64,000 nucleotides of DNA. Origin: Methanobacterium sp. Maddingley MBC34. GTDB taxonomy: Archaea; Methanobacteriota; Methanobacteria; Methanobacteriales; Methanobacteriaceae. Both the position numbers and the translations under genes were made by a program. Location of the stretch: the NCBI GenBank assembly GCA_000309865.1, contig AMGN01000006.1:20412-84411 (forward strand), given 5' to 3'. The notes beneath the pieces are model-generated. The model did not search any database and was not told the origin of the DNA. It worked only from the letters and a program-made list of their open reading frames with translations. Below, piece by piece: positions 18,676-31,784 of this stretch (position 1 is the stretch's first letter; each line of letters begins with the position of its first letter).

Positions 18676-20001
18676 ATGAGTTATCGTGGAAGAGCCAAAG
18701 AATTTCTAAAATCACAGAATATTTCCATTGGAGACATTATCTCCGTAAAAAAAGATGACACTGAATACAGGGGCATGCTCCTGGACCGGGCCGAAGATGC
18801 TGATGAATTACACATCGTACTGAAGATGGACAGTGGTTACAACGTGGGTATTGCCCTGAATGGATCAGATGTCAAACTCCTTGAAAAGGGTGATAAACCT
18901 GAAATAAATCTCCCACCACTGGATATACAGCGGGACCCTGAAAAGATGGATGTATCCATTATATCCACCGGGGGAACAGTGGCATCCATCATTGATTATA
19001 AGACCGGGGCAGTTCACCCTGCATTCACCGCCGATGATCTTTTAAGGGCCACTCCTGAACTTTTAGATGAGGCCAACATCAGTGGAAAGGCCATAATGAA
19101 CATCTTAAGCGAAAACATGAAACCAGAATTTTGGGTTCAGGCTGCCAGGGCAGTGGCTGATGAAATCCATGGGGGTGCTGATGGTGTGGTAGTAGCCCAT
19201 GGAACGGATACCATGCACTACACTGCAGCTGCTCTAAGTTTCATCCTGGAGACACCAGTTCCCATAATCATCACCGGTGCCCAGAGAAGCTCGGATCGAC
19301 CATCTTCCGATGCATTCTTAAACCTGATGAGTTCAGTGGCCATGGCCAAGTCAGACGTAGCCGAGGTCACAGTCTGCATGCACGCCACAGAAAATGATAA
19401 CAAGGCACACATCCACCGGGGAACCAGGGTCCGTAAAATGCACACCAGCCGCAGGGACACCTTCAACAGCATTAACAGCCCTCCACTGGCCAAGGTAAAG
19501 GATGGCAAGGTTAAAATTATTGATAAAACATTCAACTACCGTAAAAGGGGAGAGTGCCAGCTGGAAGTCAATGACTCACTGGAGGAAAAGGTGGGCTTTA
19601 TAAAAAGTTACCCTGGAATAGCTGCCGAACTCCTGGATTACCATATTGATAAGGGGTACAAAGGTATTTTAATGGAAGGTACCGGTCTGGGGCACTGCCC
19701 GGATCACCTGATCTCCCCATTACAACGGGCTGCAGATGAAGAGATCCCGGTGGTTATGACTTCGCAGTGTCTTTATGGTCGTACCAACCTCAACGTGTAC
19801 AGTACCGGTCGTAAACTACTATCTTCTGGTGTTATCTCAGTGGGGGACATGCTGCCAGAGACTGCCTACGTGAAACTGGTATGGGCATTGGGGCAGACTA
19901 ACAAATTGGAAGAAGTTAAAACGATAATGCAAACTAGTCTGAAGGGAGAAATGGATGAGAAATCATCTTCCAAGTACTTCCTGCGAGATTACGGGGAATA
20001 A
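18676..20001 (+). CDS. gatD: Glu-tRNA(Gln) amidotransferase subunit D
   Basis: 441 residues. An N-terminal beta-rich domain (about 1-85) precedes an L-asparaginase-like domain. Active-site threonines are in STGGTVAS (98-101) and HGTDTM (175-180). GatD hydrolyses glutamine and passes ammonia to GatE, which amidates Glu-tRNA(Gln). This archaeal-only heterodimer makes Gln-tRNA(Gln) where GlnRS is absent. The extra N-terminal domain and the RGTRVRKMHTSRRDTFNSIN segment separate it from ordinary asparaginases. GAGGGATGCT precedes the ATG. gatE starts 22 bases downstream. Confidence 0.95.
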   Translation: MSYRGRAKEFLKSQNISIGDIISVKKDDTEYRGMLLDRAEDADELHIVLKMDSGYNVGIALNGSDVKLLEKGDKPEINLPPLDIQRDPEKMDVSIISTGGTVASIIDYKTGAVHPAFTADDLLRATPELLDEANISGKAIMNILSENMKPEFWVQAARAVADEIHGGADGVVVAHGTDTMHYTAAALSFILETPVPIIITGAQRSSDRPSSDAFLNLMSSVAMAKSDVAEVTVCMHATENDNKAHIHRGTRVRKMHTSRRDTFNSINSPPLAKVKDGKVKIIDKTFNYRKRGECQLEVNDSLEEKVGFIKSYPGIAAELLDYHIDKGYKGILMEGTGLGHCPDHLISPLQRAADEEIPVVMTSQCLYGRTNLNVYSTGRKLLSSGVISVGDMLPETAYVKLVWALGQTNKLEEVKTIMQTSLKGEMDEKSSSKYFLRDYGE

Positions 20002-20022
20002 GATGGAGTCATGGTGATTGAA

Positions 20023-21906
20023 ATGGATAATGAAATAGATTACGAGAAACTGGGCCTTATGATGGGTTTGGAGATACACCAGCAGCTTAACACAACTAAA
20101 AAGCTCTTCTGTCCCTGTGAATGCGAACTCACCGATAAAAAACCAGACTACCATGTTCTAAGGTATCTGAGGCCCACCCAGAGTGAACTGGGTAAAATAG
20201 ATCGGGCTGCCTTTGAAGAGTCACGCCGTGAACTCACCTTCCTCTATGATGCTTATCCTCATCACACTTGCCTGGTGGAGACTGATGATGAGCCACCACA
20301 TCCATTGAATCAGGAGGCACTGGAGATAGGCCTTATAATTGCAACCCTCCTTAACATGACGGTGGTTGACGAGTTCCACACCATGCGAAAACAGGTAATT
20401 GATGGAAGTAACACAGGAGGATTCCAGAGAACAGGTTTACTGGCAATTCAGGGACACATGGACACACCATACGGTAAGGTTGTCATTGAAAATCTCTGTC
20501 TGGAGGAAGATGCCGCCCGAAGAATGGGGCAAAGGAAAGGAAAGGTGGAATTCCGCCTGGACCGTCTGGGAATACCTTTACTGGAGATAACCACGGACCC
20601 TTCTATGAATCGACCGGAACAGGTGCGGGAAGTGGCCTATCAGATTGGTCAGGTTCTGCGCAGTACCAAGGTAAAACGTGGCCTGGGAACCATACGTCAG
20701 GATCTGAATATTTCCATCCGGGAAGGGGCCCGGGTTGAAGTGAAGGGAGTGCAGGATCTGGACTCCATGGAACAACTGGTGAAAAATGAGGTCACACGCC
20801 AGCTTAAACTCCTGGAAATCAGGGATGAACTTAAAAAAAGAGATGCACAGGTTGAAGACCAGATATATGATCTAGGGGAAACCTTAAAGGACACAGAATC
20901 CAAGATCATTGCCAATGCCCTTAAAAAAGGTGGAAAAGTTTTAGCAATCAAATTAAAAGGTTACACAGGATTAATTGGTAAAGAAGTCCAGCCGGGTAGA
21001 AGATTTGGAACTGAACTGGCAGGATATGCCAAAAAAATGGGAGTAGCAGGTATATTCCACACTGATGAACTACCAGCCTACGGAATAACTTCCCATGAAG
21101 TAGAACTGATTAACGGGTTCCTGAAAATTGGGGAAAAGGATGCATTTATCCTGGTTGCAGATGAAGGAGATAAGGCCAGAAATGCCCTGGAAGAAGTGCA
21201 GAGAAGGGCTAAAATGGCTGCAGATGGTGTTCCCGAAGAAACCAGGAAAGCATTGGATGATGCCAACACCGAGTACCTCCGCCCACTTCCCACAGCCAGC
21301 AGGATGTACGTGGAAACTGATATTCCCACCCAGATGGTTTCCCGAGAACTCCTGGAACACGTCCAGGCCAATCTTCCAGAACTTCCCAAAGAAAAAGAGG
21401 CCCGTATAATAGGTGAATACAATTTAAGTGAAGATCTAGCACACCAGCTAGTGCGACAGAACAGAACAGAACAGTTTGAAGAAATTGTTGCAGAATGTGG
21501 GGTTGAACCGACAACTGTGGCTTCACTACTGGCTTACACTCTCAAAGAACTCAGAAGGGAAGGCCTGGATGTGGAAAATCTCTCGGATAGTCTGAAGGGA
21601 ACATTCCAGTTACTGAAACAGGGCAAAATATCCAAGGATGCGGTATCAGATGTGCTGGTGGGAGTTTTGAAGGAAAACTGGACTCCTGAAGAGGCTGCTG
21701 GAAATTTAAATCTGTTAATGCTTTCAGAAGAAAACGTCAGGGACATAATCGTGGAGATAGTATCTTCCAATGAAAAATTGATTACCGAAAGGAAAATGGG
21801 TGCCATGGGGTCCCTGATGGGAATGGCAATGAAAGAACTCAAGGGAAAAGCAGATGGTAAACTGGTGAACAAATTTTTGAAGGAAGAAATACAAAAATAT
21901 CTATGA
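20023..21906 (+). CDS. gatE: Glu-tRNA(Gln) amidotransferase subunit E
   Basis: 627 residues. ATG 20023 was chosen because GGTGATTG lies just upstream; the in-frame ATG at 20011 belongs to that site. The GatB-like catalytic cradle opens with GLMMGLEIHQQLNT and has the zinc-binding CPCEC segment. An inserted AspRS-like domain (about 270-410) distinguishes GatE from GatB. The C-terminal helical and YqeY-like tail domains (about 450-627) bind tRNA. It phosphorylates Glu-tRNA(Gln) and transfers ammonia supplied by GatD. It is complete and of usual length. Confidence 0.95.
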   Translation: MDNEIDYEKLGLMMGLEIHQQLNTTKKLFCPCECELTDKKPDYHVLRYLRPTQSELGKIDRAAFEESRRELTFLYDAYPHHTCLVETDDEPPHPLNQEALEIGLIIATLLNMTVVDEFHTMRKQVIDGSNTGGFQRTGLLAIQGHMDTPYGKVVIENLCLEEDAARRMGQRKGKVEFRLDRLGIPLLEITTDPSMNRPEQVREVAYQIGQVLRSTKVKRGLGTIRQDLNISIREGARVEVKGVQDLDSMEQLVKNEVTRQLKLLEIRDELKKRDAQVEDQIYDLGETLKDTESKIIANALKKGGKVLAIKLKGYTGLIGKEVQPGRRFGTELAGYAKKMGVAGIFHTDELPAYGITSHEVELINGFLKIGEKDAFILVADEGDKARNALEEVQRRAKMAADGVPEETRKALDDANTEYLRPLPTASRMYVETDIPTQMVSRELLEHVQANLPELPKEKEARIIGEYNLSEDLAHQLVRQNRTEQFEEIVAECGVEPTTVASLLAYTLKELRREGLDVENLSDSLKGTFQLLKQGKISKDAVSDVLVGVLKENWTPEEAAGNLNLLMLSEENVRDIIVEIVSSNEKLITERKMGAMGSLMGMAMKELKGKADGKLVNKFLKEEIQKYL

Positions 21907-21926
21907 AGTAAGTGGAGAGTTTTTAT

Positions 21927-22853
<927 letters not shown>

Positions 22854-22910
22854 AACTTTCTGATGATTAATATCCAAAATTAAATTATTTTAGCTATTTT
22901 ACAGGATAAC

Positions 22911-23765
<855 letters not shown>

Positions 23766-23952
23766 ATATTTTTATTTTATTCCTTGTTGGGACTTTTAGC
23801 CAGGATTTAGCTATAATATCCCTAAATTTCTATTTTAGAAGAAGAGTCTTTTGTCAGTAAATAAACAATTTTCATGGTAATTAAGGATAAATGATTAACA
23901 GTTATATGCTGATTAAGCAATAATACTATCAAAGATTGATATTGGTGGTTGA

Positions 23953-24168
23953 ATGGAAGAGCAGTTCTTGGTTAAAAGTTTAATGAAAGATGATTCTGCT
24001 GAAGAAGATCATTTACTACTGTTAGTTAATAATTTAATTGAAGAATACATTTTAACCAAAATTATCAATGAATTTACTGATGAAGATGTGGATTATTTAA
24101 AGGTAAAAGATCGCCAATTGAGATGGTTAGCTGCTAAAGCAAGATTTCGGGCGGTTAAGATAAAATAG
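23953..24168 (+). CDS. Small acidic helical protein, 71 residues
   Basis: Begins MEEQFLVKSLMKDD. It is acidic in the first two thirds and basic at the C-terminus (AKARFRAVKIK), with predicted helices throughout and no Cys. GGTGGTTGA directly precedes the ATG, a good ribosome binding site, which makes it a plausible gene. No family recognised. A T-run follows the stop. Confidence 0.6.
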   Translation: MEEQFLVKSLMKDDSAEEDHLLLLVNNLIEEYILTKIINEFTDEDVDYLKVKDRQLRWLAAKARFRAVKIK

Positions 24169-24178
24169 TATTCATGAA

Positions 24179-24188
24179 CTTTTTTTTA
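24179..24188 (+). terminator. T-run after the 71-residue gene
   Basis: Seven to eight consecutive T eleven bases after the stop codon. This is a typical archaeal T-tract termination signal, inferred from position. Confidence 0.4.
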
Positions 24189-24233
24189 TTTGTGTGTGGG
24201 GTTAGTTTTTTACTCTTTTTAGTCAATATGCAG

Positions 24234-25043
24234 CTATTCAATTACAAAACGACAGTGTTTATCTCCTAGAGCGTAACATTTGGTTTCTTTAACTCTGGTT
24301 TTTTCATTATTGTACCGGCTGAATAATGATTCAAGAATTCCGCTGTCAAAGGCACAGGCAGGCCTACCCAAATAAGGCAGTCCACTGCATTCAAAACAGT
24401 CTTGGACACTTATGGTTAAGGGTTTGAGGGTTTTAACTTCTACAGTTCCCAGGCTGTGTGTCTGCCAAAAATTGGCAATGTTTCCCAGGAAGGTATCCCT
24501 ATCTGGATCTTTAACTTTTTCATAAAGGGCTTCTCCCACCTTTAAACCTGCTTCGTGAAGTATGGGGTCTATATCCACTCCCTGGGTGAGCAGTGAAATC
24601 CGGATGGTGTGAAATATCAGACGGAAGAACTCAAAGGGATCATTTTCACTTGAAATGTACCTCTGGATGTAGGCAGAAATATCCTCCTGAAGTTGTTCTC
24701 GTTGCAATTTGCCGATGTATTCCGATTGGATGAAAAATATCTTTTTCCTAGCATCTTTAGGATCCACACGGGAGCTGATTATACCTTCTCTAGACATGGA
24801 TTTGAGATGACTGGATACAGTTGATTTGGCACGTCCCGAGAACTTTACTATCTCATCAAAGCTTAGATCACCCTCACGGAGCATGGATAAAATCTTCACC
24901 CTGACTGGGCTTTTAACTGCCTTTACACCTTCGGGGGTAGCGAAAAGTTCGATCTGGATATTTTCAGATCCATAAACGTGATCATTCTCGTTCATGCCAT
25001 TGTTAATATCTCTTGTGTCCTGATTTATGTTATTTTTTACCAT
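24234..25043 (-). CDS. ArsR-type HTH regulator with V4R ligand domain
   Basis: 269 residues. A winged helix (about 33-105: VKSPVRVKILSMLREGDLSF, GRAKSTVSSHLKSM) is followed by a helical linker and a C-terminal V4R domain (about 180-269). The V4R domain carries the Cys-rich CFECSGLPYLG..PACAFDSG and KETKCYALGDKHCRF segments. V4R domains bind small molecules and are frequent in methanogen regulators. GGATG precedes the ATG at 25043. It is the last gene of the apparent hcp-cupin-zinc ribbon-regulator group and may control that group. The clustered cysteines suggest a metal, redox or nitric-oxide signal, which is inference. Confidence 0.85.
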   Translation of the reverse strand: MVKNNINQDTRDINNGMNENDHVYGSENIQIELFATPEGVKAVKSPVRVKILSMLREGDLSFDEIVKFSGRAKSTVSSHLKSMSREGIISSRVDPKDARKKIFFIQSEYIGKLQREQLQEDISAYIQRYISSENDPFEFFRLIFHTIRISLLTQGVDIDPILHEAGLKVGEALYEKVKDPDRDTFLGNIANFWQTHSLGTVEVKTLKPLTISVQDCFECSGLPYLGRPACAFDSGILESLFSRYNNEKTRVKETKCYALGDKHCRFVIE

Positions 25044-25115
25044 TTTTCATCCTATTGAATTTGTTTGCCATTATTGGGGATATTTCATGTTATACTATTT
25101 ATTCATTGCTTTGAT

Positions 25116-25313
25116 TTATTGTCCTCTTTCACAGCGGAAGCACGTGTCAGTTTCCCGATCAGTTTTGAAGGTTATGCCACATTTTTTACAAGTAACATCC
25201 TTCAGGGAAGATTTTTTATCAATGATTTCCAGTGCACATGAACACTTCCAACCCATTTTACCTTTCAAAGCCTGTTCAAATGCTTTATCTTCATCAGATT
25301 CATTTTTAGACAT
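25116..25313 (-). CDS. Zinc-ribbon protein, 65 residues
   Basis: Two CxxC pairs are visible: CKKC (about residues 42-45) and CFRC (58-61), with CSC upstream at about 24-26. The N-terminal 20 residues are charged and helical. GGAGG lies seven bases before the ATG. The start is 28 bases after the cupin gene's stop, so they are very likely cotranscribed. A rubredoxin- or rubrerythrin-like metal site is possible, but spacing fits a zinc ribbon better. Function unknown. Confidence 0.75.
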   Translation of the reverse strand: MSKNESDEDKAFEQALKGKMGWKCSCALEIIDKKSSLKDVTCKKCGITFKTDRETDTCFRCERGQ

Positions 25314-25341
25314 ATATAATCCTCCTTTGGTTGTGAATTTT

Positions 25342-25680
25342 CTACAATAGTTTGGTTTCAGTTGTGGGTCTGGGAACCTTAACTACCAGAAAGCGTAGTG
25401 TCTCAGCACTCTCATTATACCAGCAGTGCGGAATACCTGCAGGGCTATTTACTAACACATCTTTTTCAACTTCCTTTTTCTCTTCCCCTATTTCTACTAT
25501 GCCTTTACCTTCTAAAACATAGAAGAAAACATCCACTGGAGTTATATGTTTTTTAAGTGACTCTCCGGGTTTAAGTGTTATATGCACTGTCATTGCATTT
25601 TCAGTATCGTATAACTTCCTGACATCTACTTTATGGGGAGTGTCAACCACCGGACTTTTTTCCAATTGAACTACATCCAT
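25342..25680 (-). CDS. Single-domain cupin protein
   Basis: 112 residues. Cupin motif 1 is seen in PGESLKKHITPVDVFFYVLEG and motif 2 in NSPAGIPHCWYNES. The usual metal ligands are partly kept (H in KKH, H in IPHCW). Such small cupins act as sensors, isomerases or dioxygenases; no activity can be assigned. GGGTG precedes the ATG. It follows hcp by 161 bases and leads the zinc-ribbon and HTH-V4R genes, so a role in redox or nitrosative stress is plausible from context alone. Confidence 0.8.
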   Translation of the reverse strand: MDVVQLEKSPVVDTPHKVDVRKLYDTENAMTVHITLKPGESLKKHITPVDVFFYVLEGKGIVEIGEEKKEVEKDVLVNSPAGIPHCWYNESAETLRFLVVKVPRPTTETKLL

Positions 25681-25841
25681 TTTAGCACCCTTTTATTAGC
25701 CCTGTAAACCCTTTTATTGGCTTTGTAATATTAACTATTAATTGTAATTTTATTGAATTTAAAGTTATATTTTCGGGATTATATTATATTGAAATTAATT
25801 CTCAATGGTATTAACCATTAAAATGGTAAAAAATGGGGTGA

Positions 25842-27215
25842 TTACCCCATTATAGCTTTGATGTCTTCTTCTGGATCTCCGATTGGTTTCAAGTCGTAGT
25901 TTTCTACCAGAACTTTCAGGATGTCATCGTTGGCCCATGCAGGGAGAATAGGTCCAATGTACATTCCTTTAATGTTCAGGGCCAGTAAACTCCAGAGAAT
26001 TGCAGCTGCTTTTTGTTCCATCCAGCTCAGAACAATGGTTAATGGCAGTTCATTGAGTTCCACACCGAATAGTTCTGTTAGGGCCACTGCAATATCTACT
26101 GCCACTATGGCATCGTTACACTGTCCCAGGTCTATCAGTCGGGGTACTCCTTCAATATCCCCTAAATCCATGTCGTTGAAACGGTATTTTCCACATGCCA
26201 GTGTCAGAACTACTGCTTCTTTAGGGAGTTTCTCCACAAATTCGGTGTAGTATTTTGCCTGAGGTTTTGGAGAGTCACATCCACCAACCAGGATGAACTG
26301 TTTTATTTTACCAGCTTCCACCAGTTCTTTAATTTTTGGAGCGAGGGATAGGACGGTTGAAGCTCCAAATCCAGTGGTTAAAACGGTGTCTCGTGGTTCA
26401 TCTTCCATTTCAGGAAGCTCCAGGGCTTTTTCAATTACTGGGGTGAAATCATTGTCATCTATATGTTGCACTCCAGGTAACTGGGCTACCCCACTGGTGA
26501 ACATTCTTTCTTTGTATTCATCTTTAGGTAAGAGTACACAGTTTGAAGTTCCCAGGATGGCCACAGGGTATTTGGAGAAGGTCTGTTTCTGGTCAAACCA
26601 GGGGCCTCCCAGCTGTCCAACGAGGTGTTTGTATTTTTTAAGTCCAGGGTATCCGTGGGCGGGTAACATTTCAGAGTGGGTGTATATGTTAATTCCCTTT
26701 CCTTCGGTCTGTTTTAGGAGTTCTTCCAGGTTTTGGAGGCTGTGTCCGGTGACTATGATACCAGGACCTTTAATGGATCCAACAGGCACTTCGGTGGGTA
26801 CGGGTTCACCGTAGGTTTCAATATGGGCTTTTTTTAGTAGCTGCATGGTTTTGATGTTCATTTGACCTGCTTCCAGAGCCAGCTTCACAAGGTCCTCTGG
26901 GTCGAAGTTGACATTGGTCAGGGTGGTGAAGAAACCCTTTTCCAGGAAGGCGTCCACCTCATCATCAGTATATCCCAGTTCACGGGCATGGTATAGATAA
27001 GCTGATATTCCTTTTATGGCAAATAGCAGGTTGTCCTGCAGTCGGGCCACAGTGGGTTGTTTTCCACATACTCCTACAACGGTACAACCAGTTTCACGGG
27101 CAGTTTGTGAGCACTGGTAACAGAACATATCTAATGCATCTTTTTTCTCCATTTTATTTCCTCCTTCATTACTTTCAACCTTTTTAGGTTTTTTAAATAA
27201 GTCAATGAATCCCAT
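25842..27215 (-). CDS. hcp: Hybrid-cluster protein (class III type)
   Basis: 457 residues from the ATG at 27215, or 436 from the ATG at 27152, which has the stronger site (GGAGGAAATAAA). The N-terminal cluster motif C32, C35, C44, C50 (CYQCSQTARETGC, CTVVGVCGK) and the hybrid-cluster ligands in TSNCVLL, VGGCDSPK and LACGKYRF are intact. The protein is about 100 residues shorter than the 550-residue bacterial form, as in class III archaeal Hcp. Hcp reduces nitric oxide and hydroxylamine and can nitrosylate proteins; in methanogens it is thought to be an NO or redox stress enzyme. A perfect palindrome lies in its upstream region. Confidence 0.93.
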   Translation of the reverse strand: MGFIDLFKKPKKVESNEGGNKMEKKDALDMFCYQCSQTARETGCTVVGVCGKQPTVARLQDNLLFAIKGISAYLYHARELGYTDDEVDAFLEKGFFTTLTNVNFDPEDLVKLALEAGQMNIKTMQLLKKAHIETYGEPVPTEVPVGSIKGPGIIVTGHSLQNLEELLKQTEGKGINIYTHSEMLPAHGYPGLKKYKHLVGQLGGPWFDQKQTFSKYPVAILGTSNCVLLPKDEYKERMFTSGVAQLPGVQHIDDNDFTPVIEKALELPEMEDEPRDTVLTTGFGASTVLSLAPKIKELVEAGKIKQFILVGGCDSPKPQAKYYTEFVEKLPKEAVVLTLACGKYRFNDMDLGDIEGVPRLIDLGQCNDAIVAVDIAVALTELFGVELNELPLTIVLSWMEQKAAAILWSLLALNIKGMYIGPILPAWANDDILKVLVENYDLKPIGDPEEDIKAIMG

Positions 27216-27639
27216 GTTGTTTCCTCTGTTTTTTTGAATGTTTTCTGGTCCTTAGTTTTGTCCTTTGAACTCTTTATTTTTGTTTCATTAACAGCGAATA
27301 GTTCTACATATATCGAATGTTCTATACTTATAGAACAAACTATTTAAAATTTTTGGTGACTCCTGAGAATTTAAATTGATTAAAAATCAATAATTTAGAA
27401 TATAACGGAATAATATCCAATAAGTTTAGAATATAATTGGTTTATTGATCTATTTCCTTTTAATGGGCTGAAATAATTTATAAATCAAAATAATGGAATG
27501 TTTGATTCATTATTGGGAAAGTATTTGAATGTAATTGTAATAGATATTGCTTACTCATGGAAATATTAATATTCCCTGAAAACAATAAATGAACTCCAGG
27601 GTAGTAATTAATGAATATAACTTGATTATTTGAGGGATC
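27216..27639. other. Divergent intergenic region between hcp and a PAS kinase
   Basis: 424 AT-rich bases with candidate TATA boxes on the minus strand (ATTTTAAATAG near 27340-27350 and GATATATG near 27306-27314) around the palindrome at 27318. No ORF. Confidence 0.6.
27318..27337. promoter_or_regulatory. Perfect inverted repeat TGTTCTATA-CT-TATAGAACA upstream of hcp
   Basis: The 9-bp arms match perfectly around a 2-bp centre, about 100 bases before the hcp start. A further GTTCTA half-site lies at 27301. The site sits between two candidate TATA boxes, where a bound protein would block transcription. The binding protein is unknown; the HTH-V4R regulator of the same cluster is a candidate (inference). 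Confidence 0.6.
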
Positions 27640-30063
<2,424 letters not shown>

Positions 30064-30162
30064 TTAAATGAATAATTTAGGTAAATGACGTTATTAGGTT
30101 TAATTTTTTATTTTAAATACATTTTGCCTCTTTGATATATTATATAGATTGAAAACTGGGAA

Positions 30163-30190
30163 ATATAAAAAGAAAAAAAAGAAAAGGGGG
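30163..30190 (-). terminator. T-tract after the surface-protein gene (minus strand)
   Basis: On the minus strand the stop codon at 30196 is followed within ten bases by long T-runs interrupted by single C. A likely termination tract, inferred from position. Confidence 0.4.
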
Positions 30191-30195
30191 GTTTT

Positions 30196-31245
30196 TTAGT
30201 TTTTCATTCTTGGATACAGAGTTCCGGCTAATGTTACTATCATGCCGACTATCAACAGTCCAATAGGAGCACCGGTAGTTTGCATGGGTATGGTTTTTCC
30301 AGTTGATGTAGTTGCCGAAGCGGCTGCCACAGTTGTGGTTGCATTGCCAGATTCGATTGGTGCGTTGAATGGTGCAGTGAATAAGAATGCAGTCACTGAA
30401 GAGCTACCTCGGGGGGCAATGGTTATAGGGTCCCAGTAGTAGAGCATTGCACTGTCATCAGTGATATCTAGGCCGGTTGGTGTGTAATCGTATGCTTCAT
30501 CGTAAGAAGAGTCATATTCTGCAGCAGTGAGAAGTTCTGGTGGTGTTGATCCTGAAGGATATATTACAGAACCGTAAACACTGAATGTGGGGTTTGTGGG
30601 GTCGTCAGTAGCTTCCCATTCCTTAAACGCAGGGGTGATCCATCCTTCCTCTGTGGTCTGCCATGGACCATCCGGGTCTCGAGGTCTGACCTGCGAACCA
30701 TCTTCACCAGCAATAGTAAGGTCCCAGTAGTAACGAATAGCGAAAGTTCGTGTCTGTTGAGCATAGTTTGTGATGTAAGTGGTTATTTGTATGCGGGAAT
30801 CTTCATAGGTAGTACCAAGGATTTTGATACTCTGCAAGACACCAAATAAAGGGGCGGTTGCGCCAACACTCCAAAAAGTATCGATCTGTGTAGGGCTAAC
30901 TTGGGTGACTGAAACAGCATAATCGTCTAAGTCCTCTTGTGTGTAGGGTGCGGTTGTGCTTGTTCCCTTGCTGGAAGTGTAATCAGTCTGCCCGGTAACG
31001 TCCCTAACTGTCAGATAGGTAGTTCCAGGTTCTTGGTCTACACCATTGTATAAGATGTCTTCGTCAGGGTAGGGGTGGTTTGGTCCGGTGCAAGCAGTCC
31101 AGGTACCCACATCGTCTTCAGTTAGATTATCTTGCACTGAAACAGTGTATATTCCGTTGGTGGCGTTCATCACTGCCGAAGCAGAGCTGGCCAGAATCAC
31201 TGCAATAAATAGAGTCAATATTGTTAGAATTATTTGTTTTTTCAT
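30196..31245 (-). CDS. Secreted cell-surface protein with C-terminal sorting-like tail
   Basis: 349 residues. A signal peptide (about 1-24, ending ASSASA) precedes a beta-rich, Thr/Ser/Tyr-rich ectodomain with a tryptophan-rich middle (DGPWQTTEEGW). A Thr/Ala/Ser-rich stalk of about 30 residues follows. The C-terminal tail has TTGAPIG, a hydrophobic segment and the basic end YPRMKN. The tail resembles that of the surface protein at 52.6 kb (QTGLPFG, membrane segment, basic end) and may be a sortase substrate signal. GGAGGTGAAAACGG precedes the ATG. It is located between two histidine kinases but on the opposite strand. The ectodomain family was not recognised. Confidence 0.8.
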   Translation of the reverse strand: MKKQIILTILTLFIAVILASSASAVMNATNGIYTVSVQDNLTEDDVGTWTACTGPNHPYPDEDILYNGVDQEPGTTYLTVRDVTGQTDYTSSKGTSTTAPYTQEDLDDYAVSVTQVSPTQIDTFWSVGATAPLFGVLQSIKILGTTYEDSRIQITTYITNYAQQTRTFAIRYYWDLTIAGEDGSQVRPRDPDGPWQTTEEGWITPAFKEWEATDDPTNPTFSVYGSVIYPSGSTPPELLTAAEYDSSYDEAYDYTPTGLDITDDSAMLYYWDPITIAPRGSSSVTAFLFTAPFNAPIESGNATTTVAAASATTSTGKTIPMQTTGAPIGLLIVGMIVTLAGTLYPRMKN

Positions 31246-31302
31246 CCGTTTTCACCTCCTTTATGCCTTTAAATTCCTCAATTTTTTGCTATTTAAAATG
31301 GC

Positions 31303-31338
31303 ACATGAACTGGTGTGCAGAGTGTGAAGTGTTCATGT
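31303..31338. promoter_or_regulatory. Inverted repeat ACATGAAC-N20-GTTCATGT next to a TATA box
   Basis: Perfect 8-bp arms about two helical turns apart, immediately upstream of the minus-strand TATA box (31290-31300) of the secreted protein gene. The position suits an activator or a repressor covering the transcription factor B site. The binder is unknown. Confidence 0.5.
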
Positions 31339-31563
31339 TAGTATGTAATTATGTACTTTAAGGGGTATAAAATTAACTAAAAAAACTGCGTTAAGTAATA
31401 TTCTAATAGTATCAATATATTTCTAAAAATAGGATGTTGGAAAGGATTATCTAAAAATAGGAGTTTATATGGATTAAAAATTATTATTTTTTTATAACTA
31501 AATTTTGATATTAGATGATTATAATTCAATATTTATCATTTTATTTATTAATTTTTAAGAAAT

Positions 31564-31582
31564 GAAAAAACTCTTAAATAAC
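31564..31582 (+). repeat. 19-bp block shared with 33742-33760
   Basis: GAAAAAACTCTTAAATAAC occurs identically here and at 33742-33760, in both cases upstream of a plus-strand signalling gene. CTTAAATA could be a TATA element. Confidence 0.6.
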
Positions 31583-31784
31583 CGGATATCTTATTTACAT
31601 TAACACTAAAAATTAGTTTTATATATCAATACTTCAAACTTTACTCTCTTATCAGAATAAACCTATTATTAAAAAAAATAATTATCAAAATAATAATGTG
31701 ATATATATGAAATACTTTTTAGAGTTCATTTTTGACATATATGTATATTAAAAATTAATACTTAGAATTTGATGTTTGTTGGGG

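Larger units (their letters stand above)
31246..31784. other. Divergent intergenic region with two promoter zones
   Basis: 539 bases. The left part holds the surface-protein promoter (minus-strand TATA ATTTTAAATAG at 31290-31300 and the inverted repeat at 31303-31338). The right part shares three blocks with the region before the AAA ATPase gene (31564-31582, 31608-31622, 31695-31706). A 14-codon ORF (31707-31751) follows the last block. Confidence 0.6.

Noticed and set aside
25804..25819. AATGGT-ATTA-ACCATT dyad before the cupin gene
   Set aside because: Only 6-bp arms in very AT-rich DNA; not strong enough to list as an operator, though the place is suitable.
26293..26814. 173-codon frame opposite hcp
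   Set aside because: Shadow frame of a conserved metalloenzyme; Ser/Pro-rich translation and no site.
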